DNA from: Pseudomonadota bacterium
GTDB lineage: Bacteria; Pseudomonadota; Alphaproteobacteria; Micavibrionales; Micavibrionaceae
DNA: 64,000 nucleotides
Assembly (NCBI GenBank): GCA_029558635.1
Contig: JAKQEE010000314.1
Span: 1-64,000 of the forward strand
Direction: 5' to 3'
In this document: in pieces, positions 1 through 7,981 of the stretch
How the letters are laid out: every line of letters starts with the position of its first letter
How positions within the stretch are numbered: position 1 is the first letter of the stretch
Notes under the pieces: generated by a model
What the model was told of the DNA's origin: nothing
The model's input: only the letters and a program-made list of their open reading frames with translations
Database searches by the model: none
Program-made: the position numbers and the translations under genes

Positions 1-215
1 TTATATGCATTCCCTACGGTTTCAAGATTGTTGAAAATAGCTTGAATTGAGTCCTGCGTTTCTGTCCGCAAGGAAGTCCCTTCTTCACCACTCAAAGACT
101 CAATTCCGGAAGAAGCATTTTCTGCTGCAACAGCCTGCTGCACTGATGGAAAGAATGAGAAAACCAAAACAATGGCCAAAACTAGAAATGGTAGAAAAGG
201 CTTTTGGTACAACAT
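1..215 (-). CDS. Partial small secreted or membrane-anchored protein (N-terminal part)
   Basis: An open frame starts with ATG at 215 and runs leftward off the window after 71 residues without a stop. The first 30 residues look like a Sec signal peptide: a lysine near the start, a long hydrophobic core (FLVLAIVLVFSFF) and an AVA-A type cleavage site. The following residues are polar and acidic (SSGIESLSGEEG). I do not recognise the family, and no clear ribosome site precedes the start, so the call rests on the signal peptide alone. By the orientation of the tRNA remnant at 498-552 it would lie inside an integrated element extending to the left. Confidence 0.4.
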   Translation of the reverse strand, partial: MLYQKPFLPFLVLAIVLVFSFFPSVQQAVAAENASSGIESLSGEEGTSLRTETQDSIQAIFNNLETVGNAY

Positions 216-497
216 AACGAAACGCCATATGAAAATTGATACAATTGATGATTCACTTGCAAAACTTTACAAGAAATCCCAACCCCTCATGCACATTATT
301 AAAAAAAATTTCACTGTTATTCAGCTATATTTTGGCTTATGCGACTGATTCCGCCTTTGCTAGCATACAAACCTTCACCAGAATGCAGCCAGAAATTCGA
401 TGTTTTCCCTTGAAAACTTACACATTTTTCTTACACCCTTTTGGGAAATGTGATTTTTTATTTAATTAAACCAATAGGTTGCGCAGATAATACCAGT
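216..497. other. AT-rich noncoding stretch
   Basis: Notably AT-rich DNA between the divergent secreted-protein gene and the tRNA remnant. A 77-codon open frame (236-469, plus) is present but has no ribosome site, domain or plausible composition, and I do not call it a gene. The stretch probably holds the promoter of the gene at 1-215. Confidence 0.4.
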
Positions 498-552
498 CTC
501 GAAAAGCGGCATGGGTGCAAGCCTATCGGGGGTTTGAATCCCTCTCTGCCGC
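498..552 (+). repeat. tRNA-Ser(CGA) 3'-half remnant, possible attachment site
   Basis: From 498 the sequence reads like the 3' half of a class II tRNA. It has an anticodon loop CTCGAAA (498-504), a long variable arm (ATGGG at 511-515 pairing with CCTAT at 522-526) and a T arm (GGGGG, loop TTTGAAT, CCCTC; 528-544), then a 7-base acceptor-like tail. The preceding bases do not form the 5' side of the anticodon stem properly, and no D arm or matching 5' acceptor strand is visible, so it is not an intact gene. Tyrosine recombinases often use the stretch from the anticodon loop to the tRNA 3' end as a crossover site and leave such copies. In that model the intact tRNA and the element lie to the left of the window. 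Confidence 0.45.
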
Positions 553-600
553 TATTCCATCCGGTTTGTTTTCTGGCAAGAGGCTGCTGAGCTTTTTTTC

Positions 601-628
601 GTAATTTTCATACAGTAATTTTCATACA
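601..628. repeat. Tandem 14-bp direct repeat upstream of the adhesin gene
   Basis: Two perfect, adjacent copies of GTAATTTTCATACA (601-614 and 615-628) lie about 70 bp before the adhesin start. Tandem 14-bp sites next to a promoter could bind a regulator, but they may also be chance in AT-rich DNA. Confidence 0.4.
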
Positions 629-700
629 ATTGTGTGGATAAATATGGGAGACTGCCCGAAAGCAGAGCTCTGAATCATTCCCCAGATTATAGTTTCCGTG

Positions 701-3700
701 ATGATTTTTAACTCGCGGAAAATATGGACTTCGGCTTTTGGCCTCGCCTCTGCATTGGCTTTGGGGGTGGGCGTCGGTTCCTATTTCGGGCAGAGTTCGT
801 GCGAACCTGCGGCGCAGGAGAGAATTTCCGAGATTTCCCGTCTTCAGGAGCGGCTTGCCGATGCGGCGGCCCGCGTCAAGAGTTTGAGAAAGGAGAATGC
901 CGCGCTCAAGCGCTCTCTTCAGGAAATTGAGCAAACTGCCGCGAATAAAGTTTTGGAAGATAAAGCCGCACTATCTGTTCGGTCTGATATTGTTGCTTTG
1001 CCGAAAGCCGTTACTCCGCCCGTTTCTTCGCGTCCACGTTCTGTTGTTACAAAGGCTATACAAGAGACTGCCAACAACACACTTACGACCACCAAATCCG
1101 CAACCGTTAAGGCAGATACTTCAGTTCATGCCCTGCCCTCCCTCTCGATTGCTAACAGAATTGTCCGTCCGGAACAGGGCCCTACAGTTACCCAAGCCTA
1201 TTCCCCGCTGCCCCATATCGATGCCCATATCAGCAGCGGGAACCGCAGAACAATTACAGGAACAGATATCTGGGTTCCGCTGAGTTGGGATGGAACAAAT
1301 CTGACTTTTCTTGATGCCCGTCTGGTTCGGGATACACTCGACGACCTTGAAGGAAATTTCGGGATCGGGTTCCGCAAAGTTGTCGGTGGCAAAGGAATTT
1401 GGGGGGCATACGGATATTACGATGCGCGCCAAACGACCTATAACAACACATTCTCACAAGCCACTCTGGGAACGGAATGGCTTGCCGAAGATTGGGATGC
1501 ACGCGCCAACGCGTATGTTTCCCTGAGCGGTAAAAAATCGTTCACTGCCACCTTGCCCACGACCATATCCTTCTCGGGGACCGGGCTTGTCGCGCATGGC
1601 GGTACATCAACCCTTACAGAAGTTCCTTTAAGTGGTTTCGATACTGAAATAGGGTATAGAATCCCCTTTCCATCTTCCCTCCCTGAAACACGCATTTATG
1701 GCGGCGGGTATTATTTTACGGGAGATGATATTGAATCAGTTCGCGGCGTGCGTGGTCGCATACGCAGTGATATTACCGAGTGGTTGCAACTCGGCGCAGA
1801 ATACAGGCACGACAATGTTCGAGACAGCGAAACCCTTGCCGAATTGAGGTTGCGATACCGTTTCGGCGATACAAGCATTAAACCCTCGAGTAAACTTCTT
1901 GAGCGTATAGATGAGCAACCGGTTCGCGATGTTGATATCGTAACCAATGGCACCTCGACACAGCAAACAAGCTCTTCTGTTGTAACTAATGCCACTTCCG
2001 GCCTGGCACAGAAAATCTATGTGGTTGACAACACGGCAGCCGGTGGCGGAGACGGGTCCAAAGAACACCCGTTCAACACAATCGCGGCAGCCACGGCCGT
2101 TGCCTCAACCAACGATATTATCTACGTCAAAGCTGGGGACGGCACGTCGGCAGGAATGAACTCGGGAGTTATTCTGGATGACAATGGTCAGAAGCTGATT
2201 GGTTCAGGAACTGCCCTAACATTCGGGGATTTGGGCATAACCATTACAGGCCTTGCAGCGCCTTCCAACAGCTATGTCATTTCTCCTGCAACTACAGCTC
2301 CCATTATCACAAACACTCTGGCCTTCAGTGACGGCATTTCTATTTCTGCAAATAATATTTACGTTGCCGGTGTAACTGTTGACGGCACTACGCGTGACGG
2401 AATTCGTGTTACTGCAGGCGCCGGACAGAACCGCCAAGATATTCGCATCAAGGACGTCACCCTTTCCAATAACCAGAATATCGGTCTTGCGCTTATCACT
2501 ACGGGGGGCGGGCAAATCACCGACCCCAGCCTTTCGGGCATTACGGCGGAGCACAATCTGTTTGACGGCATCCAGTTTAACTCCTCCGGAGCGGGAAGTC
2601 TGATTACCGGAATTTCTTTAACGGACTCTCTGCTGGAAGCCAATGCCCGTTACGGCATTTACGGACTTGCACAAACAACAGGGGATATAGGAACCATTTC
2701 TGTAGATGGGACATCGGCGCGCAACAATGGCGAAATCGGGATGGTCTTCCAGACCAATGTCGCGGGAAGTTATATATCCTCCATTTCCCTTATTGACAAC
2801 ATCTCAGAGGACAATGCCGACACTGGTATTTATATCAATGCCGCGTCAGGCGGCTTGATTAATAGCGCGACCTTATCGGACATGACAGTTCGCGATAACG
2901 GAGAAAACGGGATTTATCTGATATCATCCGGCGCAGGAAGCAATATTGCATCTGCCACTCTTGTTGATTCCTTAATCGAAAACAACGCAAACAACGGTTA
3001 TTATGTTTATGCGACCGGTGGCAGCGATATTGGAACGCTCTCAACCAACGGAACTACAATTACAAAAAGCGGTGCAACCGGTTATTACGTTCTGACCGAC
3101 AATGCCACCAGTGTCATTTCCAGTCATACGCTCACTGACAGTGTCGTGAATGATAACGACGATTACGGCATATATGTCTATGCCAGTAATGGTCAGGTTA
3201 CGACATCGACCATGACAAACGTAACAGCTGAGGACAACCGTGCCGATGGTATCCGTTTGGCAGCTAATGCAGCCACAGGACAGATCGGCACATTGTCGAT
3301 GTCGGGAGTTTCGTCTATTGATAACTCCGACACTGGCCTGTATCTGCTTGCCTCAGGTGGAACATTCGGGTCCGTAACCTTGTCCGACATTGAATCTCTG
3401 GATAATGGTACACATGGCCTTTACACAGGCACAACAGGTGCAACAGGCCTTATCAGCGCCTACTCACTTACTGATAGTTTGCTGCAAAACAACCGTGTCC
3501 ACGGCATTATGCTGGATACAACAACCGCAGCCCAGTTTGTAACGGCCAACCTTTCCGGTCTTGTCATTCAAGACAACGAGGAAAACGGCCTGTATATGAC
3601 CTCTAACGGAGTTGGCAGCCTGATCGGAACAGTCACCGTTGATGACGTTACCATCAATCGCAGCGCCGGACATGGTTTCTATGCCTACGCCACAGGTGGT

Positions 3701-5026
3701 GGTGATTTTACTTCTCTGCTGCTTTCTGACATCCAATCTGCGGATAACGGCTCGCATGGTTACTATCTTACTACCGATAACTCGGGGAGTATTATCTCCA
3801 ACATCTCTTTAACTGATAGCACTGCATCAGATTCCGCCACTGACGGCTTTTATGTTTATGCCAACTCGGGGCAGATTACGACGCTAACGCTTGATAATCT
3901 GTCTGCAAGCGGTAGTGGTGATCAGGGATTCGAGATACGCAGCGCAGGGGCGACAGGGTTAATTAACACATTATCTTTGACCAACAGCAGCTCTACGCAC
4001 AATGCTGATCAGGGAATTTATCTCTACACAACTGGCGGTGCGGATATCACTAGCGCCAGCTTATCCGGTTTAACAATTACAAACAACGGAGCTAACGGGT
4101 TATACGCCGTGACAGACAATGCCACCAGCATTATCGGCAATCTGTCTCTGTCAAATATTTCATCTATCGACAACGGCAATACAGGCTTTAGTGTTTACGC
4201 TAACGCCGGGCAAATTACGACAGCTACCCTTTCCGATCTGATAAGTCGTGACAACGGCGACAACGGTTATTCACTTCAAACCAATGCGGTAACCGGCCTG
4301 ATTGACACGCTATCGGTAACAAACGCCTCTTCTCTTGATGACGCCGGACAAGGATTCTATCTGTACGCGACTGGGGGGGCGGATATTGCAACCGCAACAA
4401 TTTCAGATCTTTCCGTCACCAACAGTGGTGCCGCCGGCATTTATGTTCAGGCAAACGCCGCAGGAAGCACGATCTCCAACTTGTCGCTGACAGGGTCTTC
4501 TTCCAATAGCAATGCGACACACGGTGTCTATGTCACCGGAACTGCGGGCGGTGTCCTTACATCTGCAACGCTTGACGATATTACTGCCAATGATAACCGC
4601 GCAAACGGAATTTCTATTGTTACCACCGGAGCCAGCCAAATCAATTCACTGTCCTTGACCAATAGCACCATTAGTGGAAACTTTGATTATGGCCTTCTTC
4701 TAAATGCCCAGAACACCAGCATTTTCTCGGCAAAGGTTCAAGGGGTTAGTGCAACGAATAATTATCAATACGGCGTCTTCGTCGATGATGATACGACAGG
4801 AGCTTACTCCGTCGACCTCGGCGGCGGCGCACTCGGCAGCACAGGCGGAAACCGCATATTCGGTAGTCTGATTCAGGATATCCGTATTGATCTTGACAAT
4901 AACCAACTCAAAGCCGAAAGCAATTGGTGGGGAAATGCCGCAGGCTTACAAGCTTCCGAGCGGCAGTTGGACGGCACCAGCACAATCGACAGTTCGCCTT
5001 TCCTCGCGGCTGACCCTAACCCTTAG
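701..5026 (+). CDS. Inverse-autotransporter-like adhesin with beta-helix passenger
   Basis: A 1441-residue surface protein. Residues 10-30 are a hydrophobic signal or anchor segment, followed by a heptad-rich coiled coil (about 40-75) and a low-complexity linker. Residues about 170-395 resemble the intimin/invasin-type beta-barrel (PF11924): amphipathic strands such as GKGIWGAYGYYDAR and a closing LRLRYRFGD. From residue 435 (IYVVDN, GDGSKEHPF) the C-terminal passenger is a right-handed parallel beta-helix of about 30-residue coils repeating the pattern S-LTDS---N---GIY--A--G. A barrel before the passenger is the inverse-autotransporter order. The passenger is rich in Thr, Ser, Asn and Gly and lacks visible enzymatic motifs, so adhesion is inferred. 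Translation may start at GTG 698 or ATG 701; neither has a strong ribosome site. Confidence 0.75.
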   Translation: MIFNSRKIWTSAFGLASALALGVGVGSYFGQSSCEPAAQERISEISRLQERLADAAARVKSLRKENAALKRSLQEIEQTAANKVLEDKAALSVRSDIVALPKAVTPPVSSRPRSVVTKAIQETANNTLTTTKSATVKADTSVHALPSLSIANRIVRPEQGPTVTQAYSPLPHIDAHISSGNRRTITGTDIWVPLSWDGTNLTFLDARLVRDTLDDLEGNFGIGFRKVVGGKGIWGAYGYYDARQTTYNNTFSQATLGTEWLAEDWDARANAYVSLSGKKSFTATLPTTISFSGTGLVAHGGTSTLTEVPLSGFDTEIGYRIPFPSSLPETRIYGGGYYFTGDDIESVRGVRGRIRSDITEWLQLGAEYRHDNVRDSETLAELRLRYRFGDTSIKPSSKLLERIDEQPVRDVDIVTNGTSTQQTSSSVVTNATSGLAQKIYVVDNTAAGGGDGSKEHPFNTIAAATAVASTNDIIYVKAGDGTSAGMNSGVILDDNGQKLIGSGTALTFGDLGITITGLAAPSNSYVISPATTAPIITNTLAFSDGISISANNIYVAGVTVDGTTRDGIRVTAGAGQNRQDIRIKDVTLSNNQNIGLALITTGGGQITDPSLSGITAEHNLFDGIQFNSSGAGSLITGISLTDSLLEANARYGIYGLAQTTGDIGTISVDGTSARNNGEIGMVFQTNVAGSYISSISLIDNISEDNADTGIYINAASGGLINSATLSDMTVRDNGENGIYLISSGAGSNIASATLVDSLIENNANNGYYVYATGGSDIGTLSTNGTTITKSGATGYYVLTDNATSVISSHTLTDSVVNDNDDYGIYVYASNGQVTTSTMTNVTAEDNRADGIRLAANAATGQIGTLSMSGVSSIDNSDTGLYLLASGGTFGSVTLSDIESLDNGTHGLYTGTTGATGLISAYSLTDSLLQNNRVHGIMLDTTTAAQFVTANLSGLVIQDNEENGLYMTSNGVGSLIGTVTVDDVTINRSAGHGFYAYATGGGDFTSLLLSDIQSADNGSHGYYLTTDNSGSIISNISLTDSTASDSATDGFYVYANSGQITTLTLDNLSASGSGDQGFEIRSAGATGLINTLSLTNSSSTHNADQGIYLYTTGGADITSASLSGLTITNNGANGLYAVTDNATSIIGNLSLSNISSIDNGNTGFSVYANAGQITTATLSDLISRDNGDNGYSLQTNAVTGLIDTLSVTNASSLDDAGQGFYLYATGGADIATATISDLSVTNSGAAGIYVQANAAGSTISNLSLTGSSSNSNATHGVYVTGTAGGVLTSATLDDITANDNRANGISIVTTGASQINSLSLTNSTISGNFDYGLLLNAQNTSIFSAKVQGVSATNNYQYGVFVDDDTTGAYSVDLGGGALGSTGGNRIFGSLIQDIRIDLDNNQLKAESNWWGNAAGLQASERQLDGTSTIDSSPFLAADPNP

Positions 5027-5311
5027 TGCTTTAGATTTTCATTCCTACTGTTCGATGCAGTAGAGATTGCGCCATATCTCTCTGCAGCTAAAACACGATT
5101 TCCAATGGAAAACTCCACCTTGCCAGCTTATAGTTTTCTTTTGACAGATTTTCTTTTAGGTATTGACCCATATACCAGTCAGGTTCTCCTCTTCGGAGCC
5201 AATTCTACCCCTCCTTAAATGTGTCCATAATATACCTAGATTCACTCCGGATCTGGACGCATTTATAGGGGGCGGCTCTGCCCGCCATTTTGAGCTTGAA
5301 GATTTTTTCGA
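5027..5311. other. Intergenic region between convergent genes
   Basis: The 285 bases between the adhesin stop and the panD stop hold no convincing gene. A small GC-rich hairpin (GGCGG at 5271-5275, CCGCC at 5282-5286) followed by ATTTT could be a weak terminator for the adhesin transcript. Confidence 0.35.
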
Positions 5312-5659
5312 TTATACGGGTTTGTTATTTCCGCTGACCAGAACGACGGTCGGGGTGTGGATTTTGGCGTCGGCCTCGGTCATCTGGGCGTAGGCACAAA
5401 TGATTACCAGATCGTCCTTCTGGCACAAGCGTGCGGCAGCGCCATTAATTCCGATAATGCCCGATCCCCGTTCACCCGTGATTGCGTACGTCGTAAAGCG
5501 CGCACCGGAATTGATGTTGAGGACATCCACCTGTTCATAGGGAATAATCCCGGCAGCTTCGAGCAATGACTCATCCACCGTGATTGAGCCTTCATAGTTC
5601 AGGTCACATTGCGTCACTTTGGCCCGATGAATTTTGGCCTTTAGCATAACCAGATTCAT
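5312..5659 (-). CDS. panD: Aspartate 1-decarboxylase
   Basis: A 115-residue pyruvoyl enzyme that turns L-aspartate into beta-alanine for pantothenate and coenzyme A synthesis in the cytoplasm. The self-cleavage site is visible as YEGSITVD: the Gly-Ser bond is cut and the Ser becomes the pyruvoyl group. Other family hallmarks are the early [12 protein letters not shown] strand, the INGAAARL segment and the length, slightly under the usual 117-140. The ATG at 5659 follows a good ribosome site (AAGGAAG, five bases away). It stands without other pantothenate genes, next to remnants of an adhesin gene. Confidence 0.95.
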   Translation of the reverse strand: MNLVMLKAKIHRAKVTQCDLNYEGSITVDESLLEAAGIIPYEQVDVLNINSGARFTTYAITGERGSGIIGINGAAARLCQKDDLVIICAYAQMTEADAKIHTPTVVLVSGNNKPV

Positions 5660-5670
5660 TGTTCTTCCTT

Positions 5671-6051
5671 TTACAGATACGCCCTCTTAGCGATTTTTGC
5701 CATTTCCTGCAAGGGACTTTCTGTATTTGAGGTAGTCGTTTTTCTACTAATGGCAAGGTATATAGTCCTAAACGCCTCTTGGGGCGAATATGTCGCGTTT
5801 GCAGGTGTGGTTACGGATACGGTCAAAGTGCCGTCTGGAAGGGTTGAAACATCAACTCCCGAAACACTATGAGTTGAGGGCGACACCGTTTCCGATCCGG
5901 TGACTGGTCCGCCGCCTCCGGATGTCGTGATGGTATAATTATAGGTCGCCCCCACTACAAGAAGCCTATTGGTTATAACATCGGAAAGGCAGAGAGACTT
6001 ATCCCCAAAATCTTTAAAAAAGGAGCAAATCTTGCGGTTGTGATGTGGGTT
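5671..6051 (-). pseudogene. Remnant of a repetitive Ig-like adhesin gene
   Basis: The frame is open from 6048 to the stop near 5671 but has no ATG; the only plausible start is GTG at 5955. The readable part contains one bacterial Ig-like repeat of the kind found many times in giant secreted adhesins: YNYTITTSGGGGPVTGSETV followed by VSGVDVSTLPDGTLTVSV. The sequences on both sides of this single repeat are not repeat-like. I read it as the leftover of a much larger gene after deletion. A small unrelated gene with a GTG start is possible but less likely, since the repeat pattern normally occurs in long tandem arrays. Confidence 0.45.
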
Positions 6052-6451
6052 AAACGGAAAGGTTTACCCCCCCATAATACAATATGATCATGAGGATGTA
6101 TCCAAGGTGAGTCAGGTTATGGGCTTCCTGATCCAGTCCGAAGGCCCACCAGAATTTAGAATCCGAGGCCGATAGCTTCAGATCTGCTGTTGCTAGAGCT
6201 TTCAGCCTGTCAATTGCGCCGTGAATGATGAAATCAAAGACTGCCAGCCACCACAGGGCGGGCGCAAAAATCATTATAACAATCAGGGTTGCCAGCGCAT
6301 GAATACCCGCATGGGTCGCCAGTGCCTTGTATCCCTCGGCTCCATCTTTGCCTTTTGTCAGAGCCATCCACTTTGTCTGCAATAGAAAATCGCAGGCAAA
6401 TTGCTTTGCCCGAAAAGCCAGATAGAGCAGCAAAAGTGAAATTAGAGTCAT
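6050..6451 (-). CDS. DUF3307-family membrane protein
   Basis: A 133-residue predicted inner-membrane protein. It shows the DUF3307 pattern: an N-terminal membrane helix leading into FACDFLLQTKWMA, a second hydrophobic stretch around HAGIHALATLIVIMIF, an FIIHGAIDRLK segment and a late LDQEAHNLTH motif before the last helix. The conserved Asp and His residues suggest metal or substrate binding, but the family has no established role that I know. The ATG at 6451 is preferred over an upstream in-frame start at 6535 because a GGGGAGG ribosome site lies just before it. Confidence 0.75.
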   Translation of the reverse strand: MTLISLLLLYLAFRAKQFACDFLLQTKWMALTKGKDGAEGYKALATHAGIHALATLIVIMIFAPALWWLAVFDFIIHGAIDRLKALATADLKLSASDSKFWWAFGLDQEAHNLTHLGYILMIILYYGGVNLSV

Positions 6452-6561
6452 GTTCTTTATAATCCTCCCCCCCAATTCAAGAATAAAAGGCTGAAGATTT
6501 GGTAAATACAAAATTTTTAGGCCTTTCTCCGCCATTAACTTACTGCTAATTATTTAAGGGC

Positions 6562-7839
6562 ATGATCTTTAGCAAAGGATTGCTATATCCCCGTTCTACT
6601 AAAACACTTCGGATTGCCATGTTTGAAAACCTCAAAGCCATATCTTCCGGCGAAGTCCTGATCCACCAAGGGTCTTTAGGACAATCGGCGTATATTATCG
6701 AGCAAGGCCGCGTTGAAATCTGTCTGGAAAAGCCGGATGGTAGCCGTCAGATTGTCGGAACACGCGGACCCGGAACTATTATCGGCGAAATGGCGTTGAT
6801 TGATGAAGCGCCGCGCACCGCGACTGTTGTTGCCACAGAAGATTGTAAATTGATTGAAATTACCCGCGACGATTTCGTTCGCCGTTTGTCTTCAAGCGAT
6901 CCGGTCATTCAAGCCGTACTTCGCGTCTTGATTACCCGTTATCGCGATACGCTGGCCCGTTCGGTCATTATTAGCGAAAGCCCCGGCTATCCCCCTCCCG
7001 AGGAAGTCGAACGCAATTTTCTGGAAGCCACCGATACGATCTCCGGCCTGCGTATGGAAAGTGAGTTCCGTGCGGCTCTGGCGAACAACCAGATATCTCT
7101 TAACTATCAACCGATCGTGTCCCTGACAACGGGTGAAATTCTGGGGTTTGAAGCATTGATGCGCTGGATTCACCCCGAAAAAGGTTTTATTTCTCCGGCG
7201 GTCTTTATTCCCATGGCCGAACGGTCGGGCCTGATTATCGACGCCACCAAGTGGGCATTGCGCGAGGCTTGCAATGCCTTGAAGCGGATTGACGCGCTGA
7301 ATGTCTCCGGTCCGCAAAAATATATGAGCGTCAATTTCAGTTCCAAAGACCTTGCTGAGGCGGGTTTCCTTGATGACATTCGCGCGGCTTTCGCCGAGAC
7401 CGGCGTCGGTGCCAACCGGGTCCAGCTCGAAATCACCGAAAGCCTTTTGATGTCCCAACCGGAGCGCGCCAGAGAAACACTGGAGGAGTGTCGGAATATG
7501 GGCTTGAAAATCGCCATTGACGATTTCGGGACAGGGTATTCTTCCCTCTCCTATCTTCACAGCTATCCAATCGCCACGCTCAAGATCGACCAGTCTTTTG
7601 TCCGCGATATGCTGAAAAACCAGAATAGCATGGAGCTTTCCAAATCCATTATAGCTCTGGGCAAAAACCTGAACATGACCATCACCGCCGAAGGTGTCGA
7701 AGGCATTGAAGAAGCCAGAGTTCTGAGTTCCCTCGGCTGCGAGACCGCGCAAGGATACTATTTCGCAAAACCTCTGGCGGAGAAAGACTTGCTTGCCCTC
7801 CTCTCGGAAACTCCCGATTTTTCGGCAAAGCTGGCCTAA
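6562..7839 (+). CDS. Cyclic-nucleotide-binding EAL phosphodiesterase
   Basis: A 425-residue cytoplasmic protein that joins a cNMP-binding domain (about residues 20-140) to an EAL domain (about 170-415). The phosphate-binding cassette is intact (GEMALIDEAPRTATV, with the Glu and Arg that contact the cyclic phosphate and ribose), so cAMP or cGMP binding is likely. The EAL domain keeps the catalytic set: FEALMRW, SVNFSS, EITES, DDFGTGYSS, LKIDQSF, AEGVE and AQGYYFAKP. It should hydrolyse cyclic di-GMP. There is no GGDEF domain and no membrane segment. A CHASE2 adenylate cyclase lies 4 kb away, so cAMP control of c-di-GMP breakdown is an attractive inference. The start may be ATG 6562 or ATG 6619. 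Confidence 0.85.
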   Translation: MIFSKGLLYPRSTKTLRIAMFENLKAISSGEVLIHQGSLGQSAYIIEQGRVEICLEKPDGSRQIVGTRGPGTIIGEMALIDEAPRTATVVATEDCKLIEITRDDFVRRLSSSDPVIQAVLRVLITRYRDTLARSVIISESPGYPPPEEVERNFLEATDTISGLRMESEFRAALANNQISLNYQPIVSLTTGEILGFEALMRWIHPEKGFISPAVFIPMAERSGLIIDATKWALREACNALKRIDALNVSGPQKYMSVNFSSKDLAEAGFLDDIRAAFAETGVGANRVQLEITESLLMSQPERARETLEECRNMGLKIAIDDFGTGYSSLSYLHSYPIATLKIDQSFVRDMLKNQNSMELSKSIIALGKNLNMTITAEGVEGIEEARVLSSLGCETAQGYYFAKPLAEKDLLALLSETPDFSAKLA

Positions 7840-7981
7840 CTAGATCAAATTTTAGCCTTTTTTAAGCTTATTCTAAGTAAAAATCTGATACCCTTATCGG
7901 ATGTTCAAAAAATGCGCGAAGACGCATGGTTTTGAGTTATAGTACATTTGGTTGTCATTTCGGGAGCTTATGGGGTATTTC

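Noticed and set aside
236..469. 77-residue plus-strand frame in the AT-rich region
   Set aside because: No ribosome site, no domain, Phe/Thr-rich composition and overlap with the promoter region; looks like chance.
463..552. Complete tRNA-Ser gene
   Set aside because: The 5' acceptor strand and D arm are missing and the 5' side of the anticodon stem has two mismatches; only the 3' half is readable.
6892..7752. 286-residue antisense frame
   Set aside because: Lies entirely opposite the well-supported EAL gene; a codon-bias shadow.
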